Below the pieces are notes generated by a model that worked only from the letters and a program-made list of their open reading frames with translations, searched no databases and had not been told where the DNA came from. This document shows positions 18,568-26,033 of a DNA stretch of 64,000 nt, one piece after another. The stretch spans positions 124,001 through 188,000 of the forward strand of contig JADJSD010000022.1 of NCBI GenBank assembly GCA_016711875.1, given 5' to 3'. Both the position numbers and the translations under genes were made by a program. Positions within the stretch are counted from its first letter, which is position 1, and every line of letters begins with the position of its first letter. The stretch is from Betaproteobacteria bacterium (lineage in GTDB: Bacteria; Pseudomonadota; Gammaproteobacteria; Burkholderiales; Usitatibacteraceae).

Positions 18568-19215
18568 TCAGGGACGCGGAAATTCGGCGAGCACCGTGGT
18601 CGTGGCCGACACCCGGTCGCCGATCGCCACGCGCGGACGCGAGCCCCGCGGCAGGTACACGTCGACGCGCGAGCCGAAGCGGATGAAGCCGTAGCGCTGG
18701 CCCCGGGCGAGCCGCTCGCCCTTGCCGACGTAGCAGAGGATGCGCCGCGCGATGAGTCCGGCCACCTGGACGCTCGTCACGTCGTGGCCGTCGGCGGTTC
18801 GCAGGTGCACGGCGTTGCGTTCGTTGTCCGTGGAGGCCTTGTCGAGGTCCGCGTTCACGAAGAGCCCCGGAAAGTACCAGACGTTCTCCACCGTGCCATC
18901 CACCGGCGAGCGGTTCGAGTGCACGTTGAACACGTTCATGAAGACGCTGATCTTCACGCAGTCGCGTTCCAGATAGGGATCCTTCGCGTCGCCCACCTGC
19001 ACGATGCGGCCGTCGGCGGGCGAAAGGACGATCCCCCCGCCCGTCGGCACCTCGCGGGGCGGGTCGCGGAAGAACTGCAGCACGAAGAGGGCCGCCAGCC
19101 AGAACGGCAGCGACCACCAGCCCAGGAAGACGCTCGCCACCAGCGCGGCGAGCGTCGTCGCCGCGAGGTACGGCCAGCCCTCCCGGGCGATGATCGGGTG
19201 CGGATAGTGCGCCAC
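18568..19215 (-). CDS. psd: Phosphatidylserine decarboxylase proenzyme (short type)
   Basis: The protein has 215 residues. It is the short archaeal/betaproteobacterial form. Two membrane segments near the N-terminus (residues 14-47) precede the catalytic region with SPADGRIVQVGDA and VFMNVFNVHSNRSPVDG. Self-cleavage to form the pyruvoyl group is expected between Gly181 and Ser182 in IRFGSRVDVYLP. It converts phosphatidylserine to phosphatidylethanolamine. It lies between ilvC (12 bases) and pssA (10 bases) in one transcription unit. Confidence 0.92.
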   Translation of the reverse strand: MAHYPHPIIAREGWPYLAATTLAALVASVFLGWWSLPFWLAALFVLQFFRDPPREVPTGGGIVLSPADGRIVQVGDAKDPYLERDCVKISVFMNVFNVHSNRSPVDGTVENVWYFPGLFVNADLDKASTDNERNAVHLRTADGHDVTSVQVAGLIARRILCYVGKGERLARGQRYGFIRFGSRVDVYLPRGSRPRVAIGDRVSATTTVLAEFPRP

Positions 19216-19227
19216 GGCCCGGCTCCG

Positions 19228-20244
19228 CTAGTTCTTGCTCTGGTCGACGAGCTTGTTCTTGCGGATCCAGGGCATCATCGCCCGCAGCTTCTCGCCGACC
19301 TGCTCGATCTCGTGCTCGGCCAGCAGGCGGCGCTTGGCATTGAGCGTCGGCGCCCCGGCCCGGTTCTCGAGGATGAAGTCGCGGGCGTACTCGCCGTTCT
19401 GGATGCGGGCGAGGCAGTCCTTCATCGCCTGCTTCGCCTCGGGACCGATCACCTTCGGGCCCGTCACGTACTCGCCGTACTCCGCATTGTTGGAGATCGA
19501 GTAGTTCATGTTGGCGATGCCGCCCTCGTAGATGAGGTCGACGATGAGCTTGGTCTCGTGGAGGCATTCAAAGTAGGCCATCTCGGGGGCGTAGCCGGCG
19601 TCGACCAGCGTTTCGTATCCCGCCTTGATGAGTTCCACGATGCCGCCGCACAGCACGGTCTGCTCGCCGAAGAGGTCGGTCTCGGTTTCCTCGCGGAAGT
19701 TGGTCTCGATGACGCCGCCGCGCGTGCCGCCGATGGCGCAGGCGTACGAGAGCGCGACATCCTTCGCCTTGCCCGTGGCGTTCTGGTGCACGGCGATGAG
19801 CGCCGGCACGCCGCCGCCCTGCACGTAGGTCGAGCGCACGAGGTGGCCCGGGCCCTTCGGCGCGATCATGATGACGTCGACGTCCTTCGGCGGCTGGATC
19901 TGTCCGAAGTGGATGTTGAAGCCGTGGGCGAAGGCGAGCGCCGCGCCCTTCTTGAGGTTCGGGGCGATCGATTCGGCCCACACGGCGGCGTGGTTCTCGT
20001 CGGGCAGCAGGATCATCACGAGATCGGCACCCTTCACGGCGGCGCCCACGTCCTTCACGTCGAGCTTCGCCTTCTTCGCCTTGTCCCAGGAGGCGCCGCC
20101 GGCCCGCAGGCCCACGGTCACCTTGACCCCGGAATCCTTGAGGTTCTGCGCGTGCGCGTGGCCCTGGGAGCCGTAGCCGATGATCGTGACCTTCTTGCCC
20201 TTCACGAGCGAGAGGTCGGCGTCCTTGTCGTAATAGACCTTCAT
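19228..20244 (-). CDS. ilvC: Ketol-acid reductoisomerase (NADP+)
   Basis: This 338-residue class I (short) enzyme of valine, isoleucine and leucine synthesis begins MKVYYDKDADLSLVKGKKV. The Rossmann motif is IIGYGSQGHAHAQNLKDSG. The knotted C-terminal domain carries the Mg-binding acid residues in FREETETDLFGEQ and the YFECLHETKLIVDLIYEGG helix. The ATG at 20244 is chosen because the family starts here; an in-frame upstream extension overlaps ilvN. It is third in the ilvB-ilvN-ilvC order. Confidence 0.95.
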   Translation of the reverse strand: MKVYYDKDADLSLVKGKKVTIIGYGSQGHAHAQNLKDSGVKVTVGLRAGGASWDKAKKAKLDVKDVGAAVKGADLVMILLPDENHAAVWAESIAPNLKKGAALAFAHGFNIHFGQIQPPKDVDVIMIAPKGPGHLVRSTYVQGGGVPALIAVHQNATGKAKDVALSYACAIGGTRGGVIETNFREETETDLFGEQTVLCGGIVELIKAGYETLVDAGYAPEMAYFECLHETKLIVDLIYEGGIANMNYSISNNAEYGEYVTGPKVIGPEAKQAMKDCLARIQNGEYARDFILENRAGAPTLNAKRRLLAEHEIEQVGEKLRAMMPWIRKNKLVDQSKN

Positions 20245-20275
20245 GTTCTGTTCCTCGATGTCTTTGAGCGTGAAA

Positions 20276-20767
20276 TCAGGCTTTGAGCACCCATTCGCCC
20301 CGGCCGATGCCCGAGACGCCGGTGCGGACGGTTTCCAGGATCGCGCCCTTGTCGAGCGCCTCGAGGAAGGCATCGAGCTTGTCCGTGGTGCCGGTGAGCT
20401 CGATGGTGTACGACTTGTCGGTGACGTCGATGATGCGCCCGCGGAAAATGTCCGCCGTGCGTTTCATCTCCTCGCGATCCTTCCCGGCCGCGCGCACCTT
20501 GACGAGCATCAGCTCGCGCTCGATGTGGCGGCCTTCCGAGAGGTCGACCACCTTCACCACGTCGATCAGCTTGTTCAGCTGCTTGGTGATCTGCTCGACG
20601 ATCTCGTCGGAGCCGGTGGTGACGATCGTCATGCGGGACATCGTCGCGTCCTCGGTGGGCGCCACGGTGAGCGATTCGATGTTGTAGCCGCGGGCGGAAA
20701 ACAGGCCCGAGACGCGCGAGAGCGCGCCGGCTTCGTTTTCGACGAGGATGGAGAGGATGTGGCGCAT
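20276..20767 (-). CDS. ilvN: Acetolactate synthase small (regulatory) subunit
   Basis: The protein has 163 residues. An N-terminal ACT domain (MRHILSILVENEAGALSRVSGLFSARGYNIESL, divided over two strands) is followed by the C-terminal ALS small-subunit domain (IERELMLVKVRA, RTGVSGIGRGEWVL). It activates the catalytic subunit and confers valine feedback inhibition. It lies 100 bases after ilvB and 31 bases before ilvC. The length fits the IlvH type, and ilvH would be an equally valid name. Confidence 0.93.
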   Translation of the reverse strand: MRHILSILVENEAGALSRVSGLFSARGYNIESLTVAPTEDATMSRMTIVTTGSDEIVEQITKQLNKLIDVVKVVDLSEGRHIERELMLVKVRAAGKDREEMKRTADIFRGRIIDVTDKSYTIELTGTTDKLDAFLEALDKGAILETVRTGVSGIGRGEWVLKA

Positions 20768-20867
20768 GGTCGGTTGGGCTTTGGAGAGTCCCGGCCCGCC
20801 GCGCGGGGCGGCAGCCGGGGAGGTTCTGCGATTCGCGCCGGCCCTGCCGGCGCGCGGGCATCGGGGG

Positions 20868-22616
20868 CTAGAGGTCCTCGGCGAGAATCATCTCCGACAT
20901 GCCCTTGCCGCCGGGCACCATCGGGAAGACGTTCTCCGTCTGGTCGGTGATGATGTCGAGGAAGACGAGCCGGTCCTTCAGCTTGAAGGCCTCGCGGAGG
21001 GCGCCTTCCACGTCACCGGGCTTGTCGACCCGCATGCCGACGTGGCCGTAGGCCTCGGCGAGCTTCACGAAATCCGGGAGTGCGTCCATGTAGGACTCGG
21101 CGTAGCGGTTGCCGTGGAAGAACTCCTGCCACTGTCGCACCATGCCCATGTAACGGTTGTTCAGGTTCACGAGCTTGACCGGCAGGTGGTACTGCTTGCA
21201 GGTCGACAGTTCCTGGATGCACATCTGGATGGAAGCCTCGCCGGTCACGCAGGCCACGTCGGCATCCGGGAAGGCGAGCTTCACGCCCATGGCGTACGGC
21301 AATCCGACGCCCATGGTCCCCAGGCCGCCGGAATTGATCCAGCGCCGCGGCTTGTCGAACCGGTAGAACTGCGCGGCCCACATCTGGTGCTGGCCGACGT
21401 CCGAGGTGATGTACGCGTCGCCCTTCGTGATCTCCCAGAGCTTCTCGATCACGTACTGCGGCTTGATGATCGCCGCCGTGCGGTCATATTTGAGGCAATC
21501 CTTGGCGCGCCAGGTGCCGATCTGGTCCCACCAGGCGGCAAGCGCCGTGGCGTCCGGCTTTTCCCTGGCCCCCTTGATCAGGGCCAGCATGTCGACCAGC
21601 ACATCCTTCACGTGCCCCACGATCGGCACGTCCACGCGCACGCGCTTGGAGATCGACGAGGGATCCACGTCGATGTGCACGATCTTGCGGGTCGGGTTGC
21701 CGGCCGCGAAGTGCGAGGGGTTCCCGATCACGCGATCGTCGAAGCGCGCGCCGACGGCAAGGAGCACGTCGCAGTTCTGCATGGCCATGTTCGCCTCGAC
21801 GGTGCCGTGCATGCCGAGCATGCCGACGAAGCGCTTGTCCGAGGCGGGAAAGGCGCCCAGGCCCATGAGGGTCTCGGTGCACGGGTAATCGAGCAGGCGC
21901 ACGAGCTCCGTGAGCTCCGCGCTCGCCTCGCCGAGCACCACGCCGCCGCCCACGTAGATCATCGGGCGCTTGGCCTCGAGGAGCAGCTGGACGGCCTTCT
22001 TGATCTGGCCGCTGTGGCCCTTCACGACCGGGCTGTAGGAACGCAGGTGGACCTTGTCCGGATAGTGGAACCGGGCCGTCTGTGCCGAGACGTCCTTGGG
22101 GATGTCCACGAGCACGGGCCCGGGCCGCCCGGTCGTCGCGATGTGGAAGGCCTTCTTGATCGTGATCGCGAGTTCGTTCACGTCCTTCACGAGGAAGTTG
22201 TGCTTCACGCAGGGCCGCGTGATGCCGACCGTGTCGCATTCCTGGAAGGCGTCCTCGCCGATGGCGCGCGTGGGAACCTGGCCGGTGATGACCACCAGGG
22301 GGATCGAGTCCATGTAGGCCGTGGCGATTCCCGTGACGGCGTTCGTGACGCCGGGGCCGCTCGTCACCAGGGCAACGCCGGGACGGCCGGTGGCCCGGGC
22401 ATAGCCGTCCGCCGCGTGCAGGGCAGCCTGCTCATGGCGCACGAGGATATGGTGGAACGCCTTCTGGCCGAAGATGGCGTCGTAGATGTGCAGGACCGCC
22501 CCGCCCGGGTAGCCGAATACGAACTCCACACCCTCTTCCTTGAGGCAGCGGACGACGATCTCGGCGCCCGTGAGGGTTTCGCCGGTTTCCGCGAGCGGGG
22601 GGAGCTTGAGTTCCAT
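20868..22616 (-). CDS. ilvB: Acetolactate synthase large (catalytic) subunit
   Basis: This 582-residue ThDP enzyme makes acetolactate or acetohydroxybutyrate for branched-chain amino acids. The catalytic Glu is in RHEQAALHAADGYARATGRPG, the FAD-binding middle domain in MGLGAFPASDKRFVGMLGMHG, and the ThDP/Mg motif in GEASIQMCIQELSTCKQYHLPVKLVNLNN, in three parts. It is the first gene of the ilvB-ilvN-ilvC-psd-pssA unit. The name ilvI is an equally good label. Confidence 0.94.
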   Translation of the reverse strand: MELKLPPLAETGETLTGAEIVVRCLKEEGVEFVFGYPGGAVLHIYDAIFGQKAFHHILVRHEQAALHAADGYARATGRPGVALVTSGPGVTNAVTGIATAYMDSIPLVVITGQVPTRAIGEDAFQECDTVGITRPCVKHNFLVKDVNELAITIKKAFHIATTGRPGPVLVDIPKDVSAQTARFHYPDKVHLRSYSPVVKGHSGQIKKAVQLLLEAKRPMIYVGGGVVLGEASAELTELVRLLDYPCTETLMGLGAFPASDKRFVGMLGMHGTVEANMAMQNCDVLLAVGARFDDRVIGNPSHFAAGNPTRKIVHIDVDPSSISKRVRVDVPIVGHVKDVLVDMLALIKGAREKPDATALAAWWDQIGTWRAKDCLKYDRTAAIIKPQYVIEKLWEITKGDAYITSDVGQHQMWAAQFYRFDKPRRWINSGGLGTMGVGLPYAMGVKLAFPDADVACVTGEASIQMCIQELSTCKQYHLPVKLVNLNNRYMGMVRQWQEFFHGNRYAESYMDALPDFVKLAEAYGHVGMRVDKPGDVEGALREAFKLKDRLVFLDIITDQTENVFPMVPGGKGMSEMILAEDL

Positions 22617-22657
22617 AAGGCCTTGTAATTTCGCGAGGTTTTGAAGGGGAACCTAGA

Positions 22658-22686
22658 ACATTAGCCGGGCGGTCCCGATTGGTCAA
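22658..22686 (-). promoter_or_regulatory. Promoter of the ilvB operon
   Basis: On the minus strand TTGACC (22686-22681), a 17-base spacer and TAATGT (22663-22658) form one of the best sigma-70 matches in the window. It predicts a start near 22651 and a 35-base leader before ilvB. I see no leader peptide here. Confidence 0.65.
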
Positions 22687-22740
22687 GCCGCATTCGGGAT
22701 AAGGCCCTTACCCCGCGTCGGCGGGCCCGCACGGGCCCTT

Positions 22741-22749
22741 TGCTATAGT
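22741..22749 (+). promoter_or_regulatory. Extended -10 promoter of the sigma-factor operon
   Basis: TGCTATAGT at 22741 is an extended -10 element with no clear -35 box. It lies 72 bases before the proposed start codon of the sigma-factor gene and points away from the ilvB promoter. Confidence 0.45.
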
Positions 22750-22820
22750 CGCGGCCAGCGGGCGGAAACGGCCCGCACCGGGAAGGCGCCGATGGCGGCG
22801 CTCCCCGGGGAGGAGCCCCC

Positions 22821-23387
22821 CTGGCCACCAGAAAAGAACTGTCGGATTTCCTCGCCTCGGTCGAACGCCGCGCCTTCAAGCAGTGCGTCTTTTCCGTCCA
22901 GGACGACGAGGCGGCGCTCGACATCGTGCAGGACACGATGCTCAAGCTCGCGGAGAAATACGCCGACCGGCCGCCCGCGGAGCTGCCCCTGCTTTTCCAG
23001 CGGATCCTGCAGAACGCCATCCGGGACCACTACCGGCGGGGAAAGGTGCGCTCCACCTGGACGACGCTCCTGTCGGCGCTCGGGCTGGGGGGCGAGGACG
23101 ACGACGCCGACCCCCTCGAGTCCTTCGAGATCGAGGACCTGGGCAACGTCCCGGCAGGGCCGGCGGAGCGGTTGGAGCAATCCCAGGTCATGGGACTCAT
23201 CGAAGATGCCGTAAAGGCGCTACCGGAGCGTCAACGCCAAGCCTTCCTCCTGCGTTATTGGGAAGAGTTGGATGTCAGTGAAACCGCCAAGGCCATGGGT
23301 TGTTCGGAAGGCAGCGTGAAAACGCACTGCTCCCGGGCAACCCACGCACTGGCGAAAGCCCTGAAAGCGAAGGGTGTAAGCCTATGA
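22821..23387 (+). CDS. ECF-like RNA polymerase sigma factor (probable CTG start)
   Basis: The protein has about 188 residues. Region 2 is seen in DFLASVERRAFKQCVF and ALDIVQDTMLKLAEKYADRP. Region 4 is in LPERQRQAFLLRYWEELDVSETAKAMGCSEGSVKTHCSRA, its helix-turn-helix. No ATG, GTG or TTG gives a complete region 2. CTG at 22821 does, five bases after GGGGAGGAG, and yields an ATRKELSDFLASVE opening typical of betaproteobacterial relatives. A GTG at 22926 would remove half of region 2. The gene overlaps the DUF3619 gene by ATGA, and that neighbour may be its membrane anti-sigma. Confidence 0.8.
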   Translation: MATRKELSDFLASVERRAFKQCVFSVQDDEAALDIVQDTMLKLAEKYADRPPAELPLLFQRILQNAIRDHYRRGKVRSTWTTLLSALGLGGEDDDADPLESFEIEDLGNVPAGPAERLEQSQVMGLIEDAVKALPERQRQAFLLRYWEELDVSETAKAMGCSEGSVKTHCSRATHALAKALKAKGVSL

Positions 23388-23761
23388 ACGAAAAAGAGTT
23401 TGGCGCAAGGATCCGTCCCTGGCTGGAGCGCACCGCCGGCGAGACCGGCGAACTTCAGGCCACCCGGCTGAAGGCCGCGCGCCTGCGGGCGCTCGACGCC
23501 TACCGCGAACCGGTCCGCCTCTTCGGATTGGTGAGCGTGGGAGCCGGCACGGCACAGACGCTCAAGTACGGAGTCCTCCAGCAGGTATTGCTGTGGCTCC
23601 CCTTGGTTCTTCTTTTGGCGACCCTGGCCGCCAAGGTGCTCAACCCGGAAGTGGACATCGGCGAACTGGACGCGCAGCTCCTCACGGGCGAGCTTCCCAT
23701 CGATGCCTTCCTCGACAAGGACTTCGACGCGTGGCTCAAGAGCGCCTCCGGCGACTTCTGA
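23384..23761 (+). CDS. DUF3619 family membrane protein, possible anti-sigma factor
   Basis: The protein has 125 residues. A soluble N-terminal helix region (RIRPWLERTAGETGELQATRLKAARLRALDAYR) resembles the cytoplasmic part of small anti-sigma proteins. One membrane helix (about residues 70-88, VLLWLPLVLLLATLAAKVL) is followed by a short acidic periplasmic tail. The ATGA overlap with the sigma-factor stop indicates coupled translation. Inhibition of the sigma factor is inferred from position only. Confidence 0.75.
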   Translation: MNEKEFGARIRPWLERTAGETGELQATRLKAARLRALDAYREPVRLFGLVSVGAGTAQTLKYGVLQQVLLWLPLVLLLATLAAKVLNPEVDIGELDAQLLTGELPIDAFLDKDFDAWLKSASGDF

Positions 23762-24168
23762 CCGCGGGCCTCGCGGCGCTCGCCTTCGCGGTTCTCCCGG
23801 CCGTGGCGTCGGCGCCCAAGGACGCGTCCAAGGAGTTGCCCAAGACACCCCCGACCCCGTGGGGCCACCTGGCGCCGCAGGACCGCGCTGTCCTGCAGCC
23901 CCTCCAGAAGGACTGGGACAAGCTTCCCGGCTACCAGCAGCAGCGCCTGCAGTCGGCGGCCCGCCAGTATCCGAAGATGCAGCCCATCCAGCAGGAACGC
24001 TTCCAGGAACGCATCCGCGACTGGGCCTCGATGACGCCGGCGCAGCGCAAGGCCGCCCGCGAGACCTTCCAGGGCATGAAGAAGCTGCCCCCATCCAAGC
24101 AACACGAGCTTCGCGAACGCTGGCTGGAACGGCGCGCCGCGCCGGAAGCCCCGAAGCCCCCGCAGTGA
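23731..24168 (+). CDS. DUF3106 domain protein, secreted
   Basis: The protein has 145 residues. A GTG at 23731, inside the end of the preceding gene, gives MAQERLRRLLTAGLAALAFAVLPAVASA, a complete signal peptide. The mature part is a DUF3106 domain rich in Gln, Trp and Arg, with repeats of the form LQKDWDKLPGYQQQRLQ and FQERIRDWASMTPAQRKAARETF. The pattern resembles periplasmic metal or stress sensors of the CpxP/RcnB sort, but no function is established. It belongs to the sigma-factor operon. Confidence 0.75.
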   Translation: MAQERLRRLLTAGLAALAFAVLPAVASAPKDASKELPKTPPTPWGHLAPQDRAVLQPLQKDWDKLPGYQQQRLQSAARQYPKMQPIQQERFQERIRDWASMTPAQRKAARETFQGMKKLPPSKQHELRERWLERRAAPEAPKPPQ

Positions 24169-24602
24169 AGGTGCCGGACGACTGGCACTCGCCGGGGCTG
24201 GCGCGACGGTTCGCCTGCGCGATCTACGAGCTGCTCATCCTGGCCGCGCTGGTGCTGGTCGCGGGCTTCCCCTTCCTTGCTTTCATCGGCGATGCGACGA
24301 GCGGCTGGCGGAGGCACCTGATGCAGGCCTTCGTGCTTGCCGTGGTCGGCGCCTATTTCGTATGGTTCTGGACCCACGGCGGCCAGACCCTCGCGATGAA
24401 GACTTGGCGGATCCGCCTGGAATCCCTGGAGGGCGGCCCGGTGACTCGGCCTACTGCGATCCGTCGCTACCTGTTCGCCCTGGCCGGGATTGCCGCGCTG
24501 GGCGTGGGCTTCCTCTGGGCATTCCTCGATCGCGACCGGCAGTTCCTGCACGACCGCCTTGCCCGCACCCGCCTGTCGGCCTCGGGCCCCGCGCGGCCCT
24601 AG
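24165..24602 (+). CDS. RDD family membrane protein
   Basis: The protein has 145 residues. A GTG at 24165 overlaps the previous stop as GTGA and gives MKVPDDWHSPGLARRFACAIYE. Three hydrophobic helices are visible (YELLILAALVLVAGFPFLAF, FVLAVVGAYFVWFW and LFALAGIAALGVGFLWAF). The defining residues are the first-helix Arg (LARRF) and the paired Asp late in the chain (FLDRDRQFLHDRLARTRL). RDD proteins are small membrane proteins, some linked to ion transport. It is the last gene of the sigma operon, and its stop overlaps that of lptG. Confidence 0.82.
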   Translation: MKVPDDWHSPGLARRFACAIYELLILAALVLVAGFPFLAFIGDATSGWRRHLMQAFVLAVVGAYFVWFWTHGGQTLAMKTWRIRLESLEGGPVTRPTAIRRYLFALAGIAALGVGFLWAFLDRDRQFLHDRLARTRLSASGPARP

Positions 24603-25666
24603 CGACGCTCGGCCTGGGCGATCCCGGCCGCCGCGATGGCCAGGAAGATCGCGGTGGGCAGGCCCGCCGAAAGCATCGACGGCCAGTCGTTCAGCAGGCC
24701 CACGTGCGAGAAGAGCCGGCCGGCGAAGTGAAAACCCAGCCCGAGCAGGATGCCCAGCACGATCTTGGCGCCGGTGCCGGCCGCCCGCTGCGGCTGGATG
24801 GCGAACGGGATGGCGAGAACCATCATCACGATCGCGGCCACCGGGTAGAGCACCTTCTGCCACAGCGCGATCTCGTAGCGCGTCGTCTTCTGGCGGTTGT
24901 CGCGCAAGTGGTCGATGTACGAGGCGAGGTTCATCACGGACATGCGCTCGGGCACGATCTTCAGCACCGACAGGATGTCGGGCGTCAGCACCGAATTCCA
25001 CGTCGCCTTCGGCAGGCGCTCCAGGATCGCGCGCTCGCCCTCGAACCGCGTGAGTTCCACGTTCGCGAGGCTCCAGCGGTTGCGCCCCTCGTAGATGCCC
25101 TTCTCCGCCCGGCTGATGGCCGTGAGACGGTAGGAGGCATCGAACTCGTAGATCTTCATGTTGAGCAGGGTCGTGTCCGCCGTGACGTCCTGGATGTTCA
25201 CGAAGCTGCGGTCGTCCTTCACCCAGAACCCGGAACGGAATTCGCGGGCCACGATGGAGGTGGTGGCCTTCAGCCGCAGGCTCTTCGCCGCATCCTCGGC
25301 GTAGGGCGCGACGAACTCGCCCACGACGGTCGTCGCAAGCGCCACCACGATCCCTGCGCCCGCCACGTTCAGGGCAAGTTGATTCATGGACATGCCCGAG
25401 GAGCGCATCACCGTGAGTTCGGACTGCTCCGACATGCGCGCGAGGGCGAAGAGCGTGCCGATGAGCCCGGCGGCCGGCATGAGGACGTGGGCATGGGAAG
25501 GCAGCGACAGCAGCACGTAAGCGATCATCGCCGTGAGCCGGTAGTTGCCCCGGCCCAGGTCGTCCAGTTCCTTGATCAGGTCGAAGAAACCGAAAAGCGC
25601 GAGGAGCGCCGCGAGCACGAACGCGCTCGTGGTGAGGATCTCGCGGGCGAAGTAGCGAAAAAGCAT
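24599..25666 (-). CDS. lptG: LPS export permease LptG
   Basis: This 355-residue inner-membrane component of the LptBFGC lipopolysaccharide exporter has six membrane helices, three at each end. Between them lies a periplasmic beta-jellyroll (about residues 100-265), and the family stretch GRGNYRLTAMIAYVLLSLPS is present. The sequence is closer to LptG (short periplasmic part, SVLTPDILSVLKIVPERMS) than to LptF. LptF, normally the preceding gene, is absent here. Upstream instead is a small YggT-like gene seven bases away. Confidence 0.88.
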   Translation of the reverse strand: MLFRYFAREILTTSAFVLAALLALFGFFDLIKELDDLGRGNYRLTAMIAYVLLSLPSHAHVLMPAAGLIGTLFALARMSEQSELTVMRSSGMSMNQLALNVAGAGIVVALATTVVGEFVAPYAEDAAKSLRLKATTSIVAREFRSGFWVKDDRSFVNIQDVTADTTLLNMKIYEFDASYRLTAISRAEKGIYEGRNRWSLANVELTRFEGERAILERLPKATWNSVLTPDILSVLKIVPERMSVMNLASYIDHLRDNRQKTTRYEIALWQKVLYPVAAIVMMVLAIPFAIQPQRAAGTGAKIVLGILLGLGFHFAGRLFSHVGLLNDWPSMLSAGLPTAIFLAIAAAGIAQAERR

Positions 25667-25673
25667 CGCGCCT

Positions 25674-25958
25674 TCAGGCGCCGGACTTGAGCCTTGCCAA
25701 GGCGACCAGGCACAGGATCCAGGCCCAGAGCAACAAACCGAAGGCGACGAAGGGGATGTGCCGGTCCGGCACGAACCGCGGCGTCACGAGCCGAACGAAG
25801 CGCGCGACCGGCGAGGTGATGATCCGGAAGATCTGGAATACCACGTTCGCGTCGCGCCTGGCGCCCGCGAAAATCGCCACGAGACCCTGGCCAAGATAGG
25901 CGAATCCCGCCACTTCCAGGAGCGCCTTGATGGCGCGGATCAGCAGTTCGGGTTCCAT
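25674..25958 (-). CDS. YggT-like small membrane protein
   Basis: The protein has 94 residues. Two hydrophobic helices (LLEVAGFAYLGQGLVAIFAG and IPFVAFGLLLWAWILCLVALA) flank a YggT-like segment, FQIFRIITSPVARFVRLVTPRFVPD. The ATG at 25958 is chosen; a longer reading would run through the actP terminator. YggT proteins are linked to osmotic tolerance and cell division in other bacteria. The role here is unknown. Confidence 0.65.
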   Translation of the reverse strand: MEPELLIRAIKALLEVAGFAYLGQGLVAIFAGARRDANVVFQIFRIITSPVARFVRLVTPRFVPDRHIPFVAFGLLLWAWILCLVALARLKSGA

Positions 25959-25979
25959 CGATCGAGGGGACAGGAAAAG

Positions 25980-26009
25980 AAAAGGGCCCACGCCGCTTGG
26001 CGTGGGCCC
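25980..26009 (-). terminator. Intrinsic terminator of the actP operon
   Basis: An 11-bp perfect stem (GGGCCCACGCC with GGCGTGGGCCC) has a four-base loop, and on the minus strand TTTTCTTTT follows. It lies 25 bases after the actP stop and separates it from the YggT-like and lptG genes. Confidence 0.9.
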
Positions 26010-26033
26010 CATTGTGCCACGGTGCTCCGGGAC

